55,743 bases of DNA, taken from positions 74,475-130,217 of the forward strand of contig DEAI01000008.1 of assembly GCA_002346675.1 (NCBI GenBank). The letters are read 5' to 3'. The DNA is from Fidelibacterota bacterium UBA2986 (GTDB lineage Bacteria; Fidelibacterota; Marinisomatia; Marinisomatales; AB-629-J13). Made by a program: the position numbers and the translations under genes. Below, piece by piece: positions 27,030 to 36,090 of the stretch (the stretch's first letter is position 1; each line of letters starts with the position of its first letter). The notes below the pieces were generated by a model. It ran no database searches and was not told the origin of the DNA. It saw only the letters and a list, made by a program, of their open reading frames with translations.

Positions 27030-28417
27030 TATTGATGAACTCCCTGTCCCATAGCATCCAAAGCCGCTTCCATAATAGCTTCGGATAAGGTGGGATGGGC
27101 ATGGACTGTGCTGGACAATTCATGCCAGGTAGATTCGAGAGCTTTTGATATTCCCAATTCTGCTATCATTTCTGTTGCTTCGGACCCAATGATATGGGCA
27201 CCCAGCAATTCACCGTACTGACTATCAAAAACCAGTTTTACAAATCCATCAGTATTACCCGTAGCCATTGCTTTTCCGCTAGCCTTGAAGTCAAAACGTC
27301 CAATTGTTACTTTATAGCCTTTTTCTTTTGCAGCTTCTTCTGTCAATCCTATTGAAGCAATTTGCGGTTGACAATATGTGCATCCAGGAATGTTTGTATA
27401 GTCTAGCGGAGTCGTATCATAACCGGCAGCATGTTCGGAAGCCACATGTCCTTGTGCGGATGCCACGTGTGCCAGCCAGGGAGGACCGGTGGCATCACCT
27501 ATTGCATAGATATTCGGAATAGACGTTTGATTAAAATCGTTAATTTCAATTGCACCATTATTAGCAACAATTCCAACACTTTCCAAACCAATATTTTTGA
27601 TATTACCTGTTACACCAACAGCTACAAGTGCAATATCTCCCTCCAGTGTTTCTTCCTTCCCTTTCTGCTTTAATAAGACCTTTACTCTTGTCTTAAAAGA
27701 TTTGATCTTTAATACTTTTGCTTCAGTATAAATCTTTATCCCTGCTTTTTTAAAATTACGAGCAAGTTCTTTTGAAACGTCTCCATCTTCCACTGGAACA
27801 AGTCTATTCATCATCTCTACGATGTGCACTTCAGCTCCATATTCGTTGTAAAAATATGCAAACTCAACCCCAATAGCTCCTGAACCTATAATAATCATTT
27901 TTTTGGGAACTGACTCCAATGTCATGGCTTCCCTATAGGAAATGATCTGTTTGCCATCTAATTCCATTCCAGGAAACGACCTAGGGCGACCTCCAGTCGC
28001 CAAAATAATCTTATGAGCATCAATCGTTTGCTTATATTTTCCTTTTTCTACTATAATAGATGTGGGTGAAAGCAGTTTCCCAGTACCTTCAATATGATCA
28101 ATCTTATTCTTTTTCATCAGAAATGCAATCCCCTTGGATAGTTGGTCGGCAACTGCTCGACTACGGCTGATTATTGAATTGAAATCCACGGAATATTTCG
28201 AAATATTGATACCATATTGATCTGCATTTTTTACATAATGAAATATTTCTGCATTTTTAAGTAGAGCTTTTGTTGGAATACACCCCCAGTTTAGACAAAT
28301 TCCTCCCAATCGATCCTTATCAATTATGGCAACCTTTTTCCCTAATTGAGAAGCTCGTATTGCAGCTACATATCCTCCGGGGCCTCCGCCTAAAACTGCT
28401 ATATCATACTTTCCCAT
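27029..28417 (-). CDS. lpdA: Dihydrolipoyl dehydrogenase (E3)
   Basis: 462 aa FAD/NAD-dependent disulfide oxidoreductase. It has an N-terminal FAD motif GGGPGGYVAAI, the redox pair GGICLNWGCIPTK (C41, C46), an NAD-binding motif IGSGAIGVEFAYFY, a second FAD motif YAIGDATG, and the C-terminal dimer-interface HAHPTLSEAIMEA with the catalytic His-Glu. It reoxidises lipoate on E2. First gene of the lpd-lipB-E1-E2-lipA-206aa run, 12 bp after folE. Confidence 0.96.
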   Translation of the reverse strand: MGKYDIAVLGGGPGGYVAAIRASQLGKKVAIIDKDRLGGICLNWGCIPTKALLKNAEIFHYVKNADQYGINISKYSVDFNSIISRSRAVADQLSKGIAFLMKKNKIDHIEGTGKLLSPTSIIVEKGKYKQTIDAHKIILATGGRPRSFPGMELDGKQIISYREAMTLESVPKKMIIIGSGAIGVEFAYFYNEYGAEVHIVEMMNRLVPVEDGDVSKELARNFKKAGIKIYTEAKVLKIKSFKTRVKVLLKQKGKEETLEGDIALVAVGVTGNIKNIGLESVGIVANNGAIEINDFNQTSIPNIYAIGDATGPPWLAHVASAQGHVASEHAAGYDTTPLDYTNIPGCTYCQPQIASIGLTEEAAKEKGYKVTIGRFDFKASGKAMATGNTDGFVKLVFDSQYGELLGAHIIGSEATEMIAELGISKALESTWHELSSTVHAHPTLSEAIMEAALDAMGQGVHQ

Positions 28418-28429
28418 TTTTTATCGTTC

Positions 28430-28987
28430 CTAGGCAATGATACTTAAAAATTCAGAGCGCGTTTCTGCTGATTTTCGAAACTGTCCCAGCATGGCCGAAG
28501 TGGTGGCAAGACTATTTTGTTTCTCGACACCTCGCATTTGCATACAAAGGTGCCTCCCTTCCATAACAACGCCTACACCTTTGGGATCCAATATCCCCAT
28601 CAATGTTTCAGCTACCTGGGTCGTTAATCTTTCCTGAACCTGTAGACGCTGTGAAAATGCATCTACAATACGAGGGATTTTTGATAATCCTATGATCTTA
28701 TTATTGGGTAAATAGCCCACGTGGCATCGGCCAAAGAAAGGAATCATATGATGCTCACACATACTGAAGAACTCAATATCACGCACCACAACCATTTCAC
28801 TACAGTCTTCATCAAAAATTGCATCATTAACAATCTCCTGTATATCGGCTTTGTATCCTTGTGAAAAAAAATCCCAGGCTTTTGCAACTCGCGCTGGAGT
28901 TTTTATCAGTCCTTCTCTATTTGGATCTTCCCCAATCTCTTCTAAAAGAGATTTCGTTATATCTTGTATTTTACTATAATTCTCCAT
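28430..28987 (-). CDS. folE: GTP cyclohydrolase I FolE
   Basis: About 185 aa from ATG 28987, which has GAGGAG ten bases upstream; longer in-frame starts (29005, 29020) would give an atypical N-terminus. The zinc/active-site motif CEHHMIPFFGRCHVGYLP and later QVQERLTTQVAETL and HLCMQMRGV are those of type I enzymes. It converts GTP to 7,8-dihydroneopterin triphosphate for folate and, here, for queuosine precursors, since queD and a queuosine-precursor transporter gene lie directly upstream. Its start overlaps the transporter gene by 14 bp. Confidence 0.95.
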   Translation of the reverse strand: MENYSKIQDITKSLLEEIGEDPNREGLIKTPARVAKAWDFFSQGYKADIQEIVNDAIFDEDCSEMVVVRDIEFFSMCEHHMIPFFGRCHVGYLPNNKIIGLSKIPRIVDAFSQRLQVQERLTTQVAETLMGILDPKGVGVVMEGRHLCMQMRGVEKQNSLATTSAMLGQFRKSAETRSEFLSIIA

Positions 28988-29657
28988 TTTCGACTGTCTC
29001 CTCATATGGTGCAATATCAATTTTTCCTTTCAACATATAAATTATTCCATAAATGATTGGTGTATCAATCAAGGCAACCATTACCTTGAATAAAAAACCA
29101 TTTTCAAGCAATGGTAGAAATCGATCCCAGGTAATCACATTTGAAAGGCATAGCAAACAAAGTACTGACGCTGTATCCACTAACTGACTCACGATGGTGG
29201 ATGCATTATTTCGCAACCAAAGATGTTTTCCTTTGGTTAGGCGTTTCCAAAAATGAAATAACCTGATATCTACAAACTGGGCTGATAGATATGCAACCAT
29301 TGATGCAAAAACTGCAGGTCCAAATAGACCAAATACAGTGGTAAACATTTCAGAGTTAACGGGAGACCAATCAGTGTGAGGCAATAAATCAGCCAGAAGG
29401 ACCAAGCCCATGACAAATAAGGCTGCAACTAATCCTGTTAAAACAACCTGATCTGCTTTTTTCTTACCATACAATTCTGATATTAGATCTGTAACCAAGA
29501 AAGTGATCGGATATGGTAAAATTCCTACAGATAGCTCAAATGTGTATAATCCAAAAGGCGACCAGGAAAAAAATTTCTGAAATATCAGGTTTGAGCTGAC
29601 CAATGAGGCTATAAAAATACCAGCAAGTATCAAATAAAACTTATTCTTAAAATCCAT
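28974..29657 (-). CDS. yhhQ: Queuosine precursor transporter (YhhQ/VUT family)
   Basis: 227 aa integral membrane protein with six or seven hydrophobic segments. Family signs are VSSNLIFQKFF in TM1, ILPYPITFLVTDLISELYGKK after TM2 (the conserved D-x-x-x-E-x-Y-G), and the YLSAQFVDIRLFHFWK loop. It imports 7-cyano- or 7-aminomethyl-7-deazaguanine (preQ0/preQ1). Its start overlaps the queD stop by one base and its end overlaps folE, so the three genes form a tight operon. Confidence 0.9.
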   Translation of the reverse strand: MDFKNKFYLILAGIFIASLVSSNLIFQKFFSWSPFGLYTFELSVGILPYPITFLVTDLISELYGKKKADQVVLTGLVAALFVMGLVLLADLLPHTDWSPVNSEMFTTVFGLFGPAVFASMVAYLSAQFVDIRLFHFWKRLTKGKHLWLRNNASTIVSQLVDTASVLCLLCLSNVITWDRFLPLLENGFLFKVMVALIDTPIIYGIIYMLKGKIDIAPYEETVENGEL

Positions 29658-30067
29658 TAACAGCAGCTCGGACCATAATAGTCTGTTTTTATTGTAGGAG
29701 TTTCGACTAACCTAACCCGGTGTAGTTTCGCTTTTTTAATTTTATTCTCGATGGATTCCCAAATGAAGACAACCATATTTTCTGAGGAAGGCTGTTTATC
29801 CTTGAACCAGGATATATCTCTTTCAATTTGTGCATGGTCCATGATTTTTATAATGTGTTTATCAACAATCTTTTTCAAGTGACCAAGGTCAATGATAAAG
29901 CCAGTACTTGGATCAAGTTCTCCTTTAACTGTTATCTCTAATGAATAATTATGTCCATGAACCTTGGCATCATCACCAAAAACCTTCTGGTTCTTTAAAT
30001 CACTCCAATCAGAATGACCATACTGATGTGCAGCGCAAAAATAAAAGGTTTTTGTTAGAAATTGCAT
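29657..30067 (-). CDS. queD: 6-carboxytetrahydropterin synthase QueD
   Basis: 136 aa from ATG 30067; an in-frame TTG further upstream adds an unlikely extension. Zinc ligands appear as FCAAHQYG and VHGHNYSLE, with GFIIDLGHLKK matching the conserved D-x-x-x-L-K. It turns FolE product into 6-carboxy-5,6,7,8-tetrahydropterin on the path to queuosine. The later enzymes QueE, QueC and QueF are not in the window. No preQ1 riboswitch was recognised in the 77 bases upstream. Confidence 0.93.
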   Translation of the reverse strand: MQFLTKTFYFCAAHQYGHSDWSDLKNQKVFGDDAKVHGHNYSLEITVKGELDPSTGFIIDLGHLKKIVDKHIIKIMDHAQIERDISWFKDKQPSSENMVVFIWESIENKIKKAKLHRVRLVETPTIKTDYYGPSCC

Positions 30068-30144
30068 TTTAAATATTTGTATTATACAACTATTATTTAT
30101 CAACCAAATTAAGATGATTAAAAGGGACTACAAATGAGTATTAT

Positions 30145-30789
30145 TTAATTAATTACTGAAGGACAAAGTTCATTTAAAATACAAGAATCACATTGAGGTC
30201 TACGTGCAATACACACCGCTCTTCCATGATCAATGACCATATGAGTCAATTTTACCCAATATTTTTCATGAAATATACTCATCATCTCTAATTCGATCTT
30301 TTTTGGGTCCTTGGTTTTAGTAAATCCCAAAAGGCCCATGATGCGCACCATATGGGTATCAATTACCATGGAAGGAACTTTATAGTACTCTCCTAATACA
30401 CAATTTGCTGTTTTACGTCCCACTCCCGGAAGCATAATTAGCTCTTCCATTGTACTGGGGACAATACCATTATAGTTCTCAACAATAATCAAACTTGTTC
30501 CCTGTATACTTCGCGCTTTTTGATTATGGTACCCACAGGAATGTATATCTTTCGCCAGTTCAGATACGTTTACATAGGCAAAATCATTTGGAGATGTATA
30601 TTTTTCAAACAAGTCTTTTGTGACCATATTGACACGATGATCTGTACATTGGGCAGATAAAATTGTTGCTACTAAAAGCTCATGTACACTTTTATAATGT
30701 AGAGAACATTTTGAGTTAGGGTATTCATTATTGAGTAGTGTGACAATGTCATTTGCTCTTTTCAATTTATGAGCTTTGCTTTCTCTCAT
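30145..30789 (-). CDS. nth: Endonuclease III
   Basis: 214 aa base-excision repair glycosylase/AP lyase. It has the helix-hairpin-helix LPGVGRKTANCVLG with catalytic Lys, VIDTHMVRI with catalytic Asp, and the [4Fe-4S] loop C-x6-C-x2-C-x5-C (CIARRPQCDSCILNELCPS). Full length for the family. It overlaps the upstream 109-aa gene by one base, so it is the last gene of a leftward run from 33282. Confidence 0.96.
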   Translation of the reverse strand: MRESKAHKLKRANDIVTLLNNEYPNSKCSLHYKSVHELLVATILSAQCTDHRVNMVTKDLFEKYTSPNDFAYVNVSELAKDIHSCGYHNQKARSIQGTSLIIVENYNGIVPSTMEELIMLPGVGRKTANCVLGEYYKVPSMVIDTHMVRIMGLLGFTKTKDPKKIELEMMSIFHEKYWVKLTHMVIDHGRAVCIARRPQCDSCILNELCPSVIN

Positions 30790-31118
30790 TATTTTTCAGT
30801 GAATGTGGACAAATTTTTGACCAATGAAGAACGTGGCAAAATCACATTGCAACCAGCTATCTTGAACTTTGCGTGAGATTCTTTATGTATATGTTTCATA
30901 TATCCCAAAATCTGAAGGCCTGGTTGTTCTGAGGCTAATTGATGAATAAAAGATTCATTCCCCGTTTCTTTATCATCCAGATCAATAATTGCTAATGTTG
31001 TATTTGGCTTTAGATCTTCAGTTATATCATAAAACTCAACCGTTGCACCTAGTTCGGTTAAACGAGCTGATACTCTTGAACCAATCTCAAAGTCTCGAAT
31101 AAACAGTCCCACATTCAT
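30789..31118 (-). CDS. Short receiver-like (CheY-fold) protein of unknown function
   Basis: 109 aa with alternating strands and helices: MNVGLFIRDFEIGSRVSARL, TTLAIIDLDDK, LQILGYMKHIHKE and KIAGCNVILPRSSL. The order resembles a response-regulator receiver with its Asp region (IIDLDD) but without a clear K in strand 5 (NVILPR). There is no DNA-binding domain. Similar short proteins sit next to nth or DUF309 genes in some bacteria, but I claim no function. It is translationally coupled to nth. Confidence 0.55.
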   Translation of the reverse strand: MNVGLFIRDFEIGSRVSARLTELGATVEFYDITEDLKPNTTLAIIDLDDKETGNESFIHQLASEQPGLQILGYMKHIHKESHAKFKIAGCNVILPRSSLVKNLSTFTEK

Positions 31119-31119
31119 T

Positions 31120-31485
31120 CTATATCAACTCCGGAATCATCTCCCAATCAAACTCTTCACAAGCAGCCATTTTTTCATATTGATTTTGTATTGATACCAG
31201 ATTCACCTTTAACACATCTACATTTATATTCCGATGTATTCCAGTATAATCATGAAATTTCTCTATGCATTTTCTCATGAGTCCTTTTGCCCCATTTAAA
31301 TTGTTATTTTGCAGATGAACAAAGCTAACAGAAAGCTGTATCAGTCCTTGAACAAATCTGCGATCTTCAAAATAATGATCTGACCATAGATCTTCCCAAT
31401 ATTCATGAGCGTCATAATAGTCCCCATTATGATATGATTCCAAACCTTTCAAATATAGCTCTTCCATAAGAGGGAAATCATTCAC
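31120..31485 (-). CDS. DUF309 family protein
   Basis: 121 aa, helical, with the family hallmark AHEYWEDLWSDH in the first third and RRFVQGLIQLSVSFVHLQNNNLNGAKGL in the middle. DUF309 proteins form a compact helical bundle of unknown function, often beside hydrolases. The start shown is GTG 31485 (AAGGTG nine bases upstream); ATG 31467 is an alternative. It overlaps the metallo-hydrolase stop by 8 bp. Confidence 0.8.
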   Translation of the reverse strand: MNDFPLMEELYLKGLESYHNGDYYDAHEYWEDLWSDHYFEDRRFVQGLIQLSVSFVHLQNNNLNGAKGLMRKCIEKFHDYTGIHRNINVDVLKVNLVSIQNQYEKMAACEEFDWEMIPELI

Positions 31486-32326
31486 TGATTATTACACCTT
31501 CTTGCAATTGATAGTGTTTTCCATCATATTTTACTTTTCCTGCCTGATAAACTGGGTCATGTTCAAAAAAAATGATCCATTCTTCTTCAACGATCTTTGG
31601 GAGGATTTGTTCTTTTTCTTTTACTGTTTGGGCTGGGTGAATATCATATGCCATGATCCATGGCAATGGGATATGAGCTGCCATAGGCACAAGATCAGCC
31701 ATATAGATCAGTTTTTGTGATGTATCTCCAATAATCGGATGCATCATCCCTATAGTGTGGCCATAGGTCAAATGGTTCTCAATTCCTGGAAGAAAGGATT
31801 CTTTACCATCCACGAACTCTATCATACCATTTTCTTCCAGTACCGACCAGTCATTTCTCATAAAACTTCCAGCATCTTTTTCACTAGGTGAATTTGCAAG
31901 ATCCCAATTTTCGGATTGGACCCAATATTTTGCATTAGGGAATGTCGGCACAAGTTTTTCATCTTGATATGTTGTATTTCCTCCAACATGGTCAAAGTGA
32001 AGGTGCGTGCAATAGACATCTGTAATTTGGTCCGGCGTGAGTCCATATTTTACCAATGATCGTTCCATATTCAATCTCCCCAAATCAATTTGATATATAT
32101 CCTTGAACTTTTCCTGCCATTTTGTACCATTACCTGTATCTATAATTATTCTATGGTCGTCATTCACCAAAAGAAGCGAACGGGTTACCATCGAAATTCG
32201 GTTTTGATCATCAGCAGGTGATTTCTTTTCCCATAGAGGTTTGGGAATGATGCCAAACATCGCACCACCATCCAAAGAGAACTCACTAGTCTCAATGCTA
32301 TAGAGCTGATAATCTCCTATTCTCAT
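31478..32326 (-). CDS. Metallo-beta-lactamase-fold hydrolase
   Basis: 282 aa. The dinuclear metal motif THLHFDHVGG is at about residues 104-113, preceded by IIIDTGNGTKWQ. Further metal-ligand candidates are the His in LTYGHTIGMMHP, the Asp in LIYMADLVP and the His in FFEHDP. The layout is that of AHL-lactonase/MBL hydrolases of the lactonase-like branch, but substrate cannot be inferred from motifs. No signal peptide, so cytoplasmic. The start overlaps the upstream gene stop (ATGA). Confidence 0.88.
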   Translation of the reverse strand: MRIGDYQLYSIETSEFSLDGGAMFGIIPKPLWEKKSPADDQNRISMVTRSLLLVNDDHRIIIDTGNGTKWQEKFKDIYQIDLGRLNMERSLVKYGLTPDQITDVYCTHLHFDHVGGNTTYQDEKLVPTFPNAKYWVQSENWDLANSPSEKDAGSFMRNDWSVLEENGMIEFVDGKESFLPGIENHLTYGHTIGMMHPIIGDTSQKLIYMADLVPMAAHIPLPWIMAYDIHPAQTVKEKEQILPKIVEEEWIIFFEHDPVYQAGKVKYDGKHYQLQEGVIISE

Positions 32327-33282
32327 GGAACCCTCTCAATCACATCTATTCTATTTTTAACAAATCCTAAAAAATGTTCGGGAATATCTCTGCTCATCAT
32401 TCGAAGTGAATCAATATATACCAGTTTTTTACCAGTATTTTTATGATTTAGCTCCCTTTTGATTATCCGCTCTGCTTTTTCTACAAAATAACTTCCTCCT
32501 GAAGTACGATACAAAATTAATCTCTTTGGGATATGTACATTTTTATATCGATTATTATTAGCCCAATCTTTTTCAGATATCCACTTTGAAATGGATTGCT
32601 TAAAATTGCTAGTTCGAACATAATTTGAATGGTATAATCTCAAAGCTGAATTGAACATATTTAACGAAATCATTTTTTTTGAACTCAAAACATCTTCAAA
32701 ATAATTATTAAAATTAACAGAAATATTCTGTCTCCCTTTAGTAAAATTAACTTGCTTCACTTGTTTCAATAAACATTGAATAAAAGTCCAAGTCTCTTCA
32801 TTTGAATAATTTCCAAATGAAAATGCTCTAAGCAAGTGATAGGTAAAAACACCATACTTTTCAAAATCATATAAAGCAATATTTATAATACTTTCTAGGA
32901 TTGCCTGTGGACTATCAGCCAATATAAATAATTTTGCCGCTTCTCTTTCTGCATTTTTAAAATTTTTTTCAAGAATAGCATCTTCCAAATCCATAACAAA
33001 AACACTTGTAGAAACACCAGCTGCCCTTATTTTTGATAACATATTTTTATCTCTTTTCCTAATAGGTATTCCATTTAAATATTCTTCCCCAAACTTTATG
33101 AGAGATTGACTGGGATTACCCCTAACATCTCCGAGAATATTTTTAAGTGAGTTGACCACAACTATGGGATGATACTGCGGATGGCTATAATGGTGAAGGG
33201 TAGTAGCTTTAAGCATTAAAGATTGCAAAACTTCTATTAATTCATCTTTTTTATTAACACGTTTTTCAACTATTTGACTCAT
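32323..33282 (-). CDS. Unrecognised 319-aa protein
   Basis: No family recognised. The protein is soluble, Lys/Asn-rich and mainly helical, with a His-rich stretch LHHYSHPQYHPIVVVNSL near residue 35 and a conserved-looking RAAGVSTSVFVMDLEDAIL in the middle, then IALYDFEKYGVFTYHLLRAF. The start ATG follows AAGGTGAT with eight-base spacing. It is the first gene of the run leading to the metallo-hydrolase, DUF309, receiver-like gene and nth; the tight overlaps imply one transcript, but no shared function is evident. Confidence 0.6.
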   Translation of the reverse strand: MSQIVEKRVNKKDELIEVLQSLMLKATTLHHYSHPQYHPIVVVNSLKNILGDVRGNPSQSLIKFGEEYLNGIPIRKRDKNMLSKIRAAGVSTSVFVMDLEDAILEKNFKNAEREAAKLFILADSPQAILESIINIALYDFEKYGVFTYHLLRAFSFGNYSNEETWTFIQCLLKQVKQVNFTKGRQNISVNFNNYFEDVLSSKKMISLNMFNSALRLYHSNYVRTSNFKQSISKWISEKDWANNNRYKNVHIPKRLILYRTSGGSYFVEKAERIIKRELNHKNTGKKLVYIDSLRMMSRDIPEHFLGFVKNRIDVIERVP

Positions 33283-33364
33283 CAGAAAATCACCTTGGAA
33301 TAATGGTTTAATATATCAGATATACTAAATGAATATCAATTACAGGAAAATTTCAGAGTATTTA

Positions 33365-35074
33365 TTATTCTGTGCAAGTATTTTCAAAACCTTTTATATG
33401 GCAAATTTTTCTTGTAATTAGTTTATTGTGTTCAAAATTAAAAACTGCCAAATAAATTCCTGTAGAAAAATCCTTTAGATTTAGCTGTAAAATATTTTGA
33501 TCTGGCGAAAGTGTAATATCTTTTTCAAAAGAAGATGCTCCTGTCACATCAATTATAGATAGATTTAATTTTAGTGAAGGTGGATTTTTTAGATTAAAAG
33601 TGACTCTACCATCACTAGGATTTGGATATACATTTGAAATAAAAAATTCAGAATCGGGTGGTGTTTCAGCCTGGTTATAATCTAGTGCTGCCACTGCATT
33701 AATAATGCCCCAGCCATAGTTATTATTCGGAGAACCTGCCTGATCAGCAGTAGTTATAATTGCATTTCTCACTTGAGATGGTATCCAGTCAGGGTAGGCT
33801 TCTAAAAGTAAAGCACAGACTCCTGAAACTAATGGGGAAGAAAGAGAAGTTCCAATTCCGTTTCCATATGAACTTGTTGAAAATGCTGTAGCTGTAAATG
33901 TCCCTCGACCTTGCGCACAAACCTCAGGTTTAATGCGTCCATCTGCTGTTGGGCCCCTTGAACTAAAAGAGGCAATCAAACCATTTTCATCTACTGCACC
34001 ACAGGAGATTATTTGGAAAGCATCTGCTGGTGCAACAATTCCATCAAAACCCGAATTTCCAACTGCAGTAACCACAATCATTCCATTTTCTATGGCAATA
34101 TTAACAGCAAGAGATATCACAGCTGTTCCTCCATCTAAATCATGCTGAGTATACCAGTCAATATATCCTATAGAAGATGACAAAATATCCGCACCTAAGG
34201 ACTCTCCCCATTCCAAACCTGCGATAAAATTATCCTCTTCAATAGGAGCTTCTATAGATAGATCTTCTGTTTTACCTAATAAAAACTCAGCTCCATAAGC
34301 TGAACCAATCAACTTATCGGGTTTAAATCCTGCAATTACAGATAAAACTGCCGTCCCATGATTATGTTGATTAGACGGATCTTTTCCTTGTTCATTAAAA
34401 ACAATACTGTCTTGATCAACAAAATCGTATGCCCCAATCACATCAATGGAATCAAATACTTCATGGTTTAGATAAAATCCCGAATCCAATACAAGAACCC
34501 TTACATTCTTACCCGAGTATCCTGATTCATGCAATTGAATAAGATTTATTTGATTTAACTGATTAAAGGAATTTCCATAGTAACTGGAATCAGAGTGTGT
34601 TTTACTTATTCGACTTGAAGGGTTAGCTTTTCTTCTTCTACCATTTAAAACAGGCTTAATCTTTTTTACAAAGGAATATTGTGAAATCAGTTCTATTTGT
34701 TTTCTTGTTCCAGAAATAGAAATGGCATTCAGCCATTTCGATTTATTCCTGATTTTCACACCGGTTTTTTTAATCAATTGAATATAATTTTTACTAACCG
34801 GTAAATCAACTATCCCTATCAAATTGTCATCACTTTTTACCTTCCCTCTTCTTTGAATTGTTCTATCGTGCATTGAGTCTCTAATTGCTAAAAATTGAGA
34901 ATTAATATCCGGAGAATCATCATGAATCTTATCCAAAAAATAAACCCACACGTTATACGATCCTTGCCCACGTTTTCCTATTTTCCAAACATCAAAATCC
35001 AATTGAGATCCAGCTAAGTATTGAATCCAAATCAAGTAAAATAAAATTAAAATAAATGAATTTAGTTTTGGCAC
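33365..35074 (-). CDS. Exported subtilisin-like serine protease (S8) with sorting tail
   Basis: 569 aa beginning at GTG 35074 with a signal peptide (FILILFYLIWIQYLAGS). An N-terminal pro-domain of about 140 residues precedes the S8 catalytic domain, with Asp in VLVLDSGFY (about 193), His in NHGTAVLSV (about 240), Asn in TAVGNSGF and Ser in GTSLSSPLVSG (about 408). The last 90 residues form a type-A sorting tail (VYPNPSDGRVTFNL...GIYLAVF...KLITRKICH). The tail differs from the FPNPFNP tails at 1-14.6 kb but is the same class. Probably secreted or cell-surface anchored. It lies 89 bp from the divergent biotin ligase gene. Confidence 0.92.
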   Translation of the reverse strand: MPKLNSFILILFYLIWIQYLAGSQLDFDVWKIGKRGQGSYNVWVYFLDKIHDDSPDINSQFLAIRDSMHDRTIQRRGKVKSDDNLIGIVDLPVSKNYIQLIKKTGVKIRNKSKWLNAISISGTRKQIELISQYSFVKKIKPVLNGRRRKANPSSRISKTHSDSSYYGNSFNQLNQINLIQLHESGYSGKNVRVLVLDSGFYLNHEVFDSIDVIGAYDFVDQDSIVFNEQGKDPSNQHNHGTAVLSVIAGFKPDKLIGSAYGAEFLLGKTEDLSIEAPIEEDNFIAGLEWGESLGADILSSSIGYIDWYTQHDLDGGTAVISLAVNIAIENGMIVVTAVGNSGFDGIVAPADAFQIISCGAVDENGLIASFSSRGPTADGRIKPEVCAQGRGTFTATAFSTSSYGNGIGTSLSSPLVSGVCALLLEAYPDWIPSQVRNAIITTADQAGSPNNNYGWGIINAVAALDYNQAETPPDSEFFISNVYPNPSDGRVTFNLKNPPSLKLNLSIIDVTGASSFEKDITLSPDQNILQLNLKDFSTGIYLAVFNFEHNKLITRKICHIKGFENTCTE

Positions 35075-35163
35075 TTTTTATAAAATTTACTTGAATTTTC
35101 TATAATCAAGAGTATGTATTCTGTTAATAATACTTTTAATTTACAAGGACAAAATCATTAGTC

Positions 35164-36081
35164 ATGTATATTTTTACAGATTCTCCAACCAGTTTAAATC
35201 GATTGCTTTCCGTTAACCAGCAATGGAAAAAACCAATTACTGAAAACTTTTGCAGTCCTGATTATCAGAAACTTGTAACACAATTGTTAAATACCCCTCT
35301 TTTCACTGAAATAAAAACTGAGATAGGTTGGAATAGCATGATTCATATTAATCACTCACCCATTTCACAATATGACATTCTCACGAAATTTGCAAAAAGT
35401 GAAGGTGAACTTCCCGATGGTATATTGTGTAGTGCTGAGAGTGGAGAAAATTTTCACGGACAAAAAAACAGGAAGTGGGAAACACTAATCGGAAATATTC
35501 ATATTTCAATTTTTTTAAAACCCAAAATAACTAATATTCGAATGAACAGGAGGTTTTTAATTTCAACAGTTTCCGCAATTTTAAAAACAATTGATTCATT
35601 GCCAGACTTAAATGGAAAAGCTATGGTCAAGTGGCCCAATGATATTTATATAGAAGATTCAAAAATTGGGGGGATTCTCACTCGATGTTATTCACAAAAT
35701 AATATTGTAAGAGCTGTAGTATTGGGAATAGGATTGAACGTGGAAGCAACACCAAAAATAAGGTCCGATAGATTCACAAAAAAAACAAGTTGTATAAGAA
35801 ATTTTTCTCCATTAGTTGAACTCAAAACTATTTTTCAAAAATTGATTAATTCCTTACACACTCACTACCAACTAATTAAAAGTAATAAAGATAAACATCT
35901 TTACAATTTTTATTGTAACAGATCTCTGATTATTGGTAGGCAATGTGCAATCTATACAGAAGATGAATCAAAAGCAGAGTTTGTTGGTAAGGTTTTCGGA
36001 TTTGGAAATGATTTAGAACTATTACTGGGAAACAAATCAACTCCCATTAACAATGGAAGATTAGAAATTTTAGATTATTAA
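35164..36081 (+). CDS. birA: Biotin-[acetyl-CoA-carboxylase] ligase, divergent
   Basis: 305 aa. The ligase core has KWPNDIYIEDSKIGGIL and VVLGIGLNV, both diagnostic, and a small C-terminal SH3-like domain (GRQCAIYTEDESKAEFVGKVFG). It lacks the N-terminal DNA-binding helix-turn-helix of E. coli BirA, so it is a ligase without the repressor role. The usual GRGRxGRxW biotin-adenylate loop is replaced by FHGQKNRKW, an unusual change at a key nucleotide-binding segment. Its role is to attach biotin to carboxylase carrier proteins. The 3' end is only 9 bp from the convergent DUF420 gene. Confidence 0.85.
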   Translation: MYIFTDSPTSLNRLLSVNQQWKKPITENFCSPDYQKLVTQLLNTPLFTEIKTEIGWNSMIHINHSPISQYDILTKFAKSEGELPDGILCSAESGENFHGQKNRKWETLIGNIHISIFLKPKITNIRMNRRFLISTVSAILKTIDSLPDLNGKAMVKWPNDIYIEDSKIGGILTRCYSQNNIVRAVVLGIGLNVEATPKIRSDRFTKKTSCIRNFSPLVELKTIFQKLINSLHTHYQLIKSNKDKHLYNFYCNRSLIIGRQCAIYTEDESKAEFVGKVFGFGNDLELLLGNKSTPINNGRLEILDY

Positions 36082-36090
36082 TTCATTTTT

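Noticed and set aside
30068..30144. preQ1 riboswitch before queD
   Set aside because: No recognisable hairpin with an A-rich tail or pseudoknot pairing; the 77 bases are plain AT-rich sequence.
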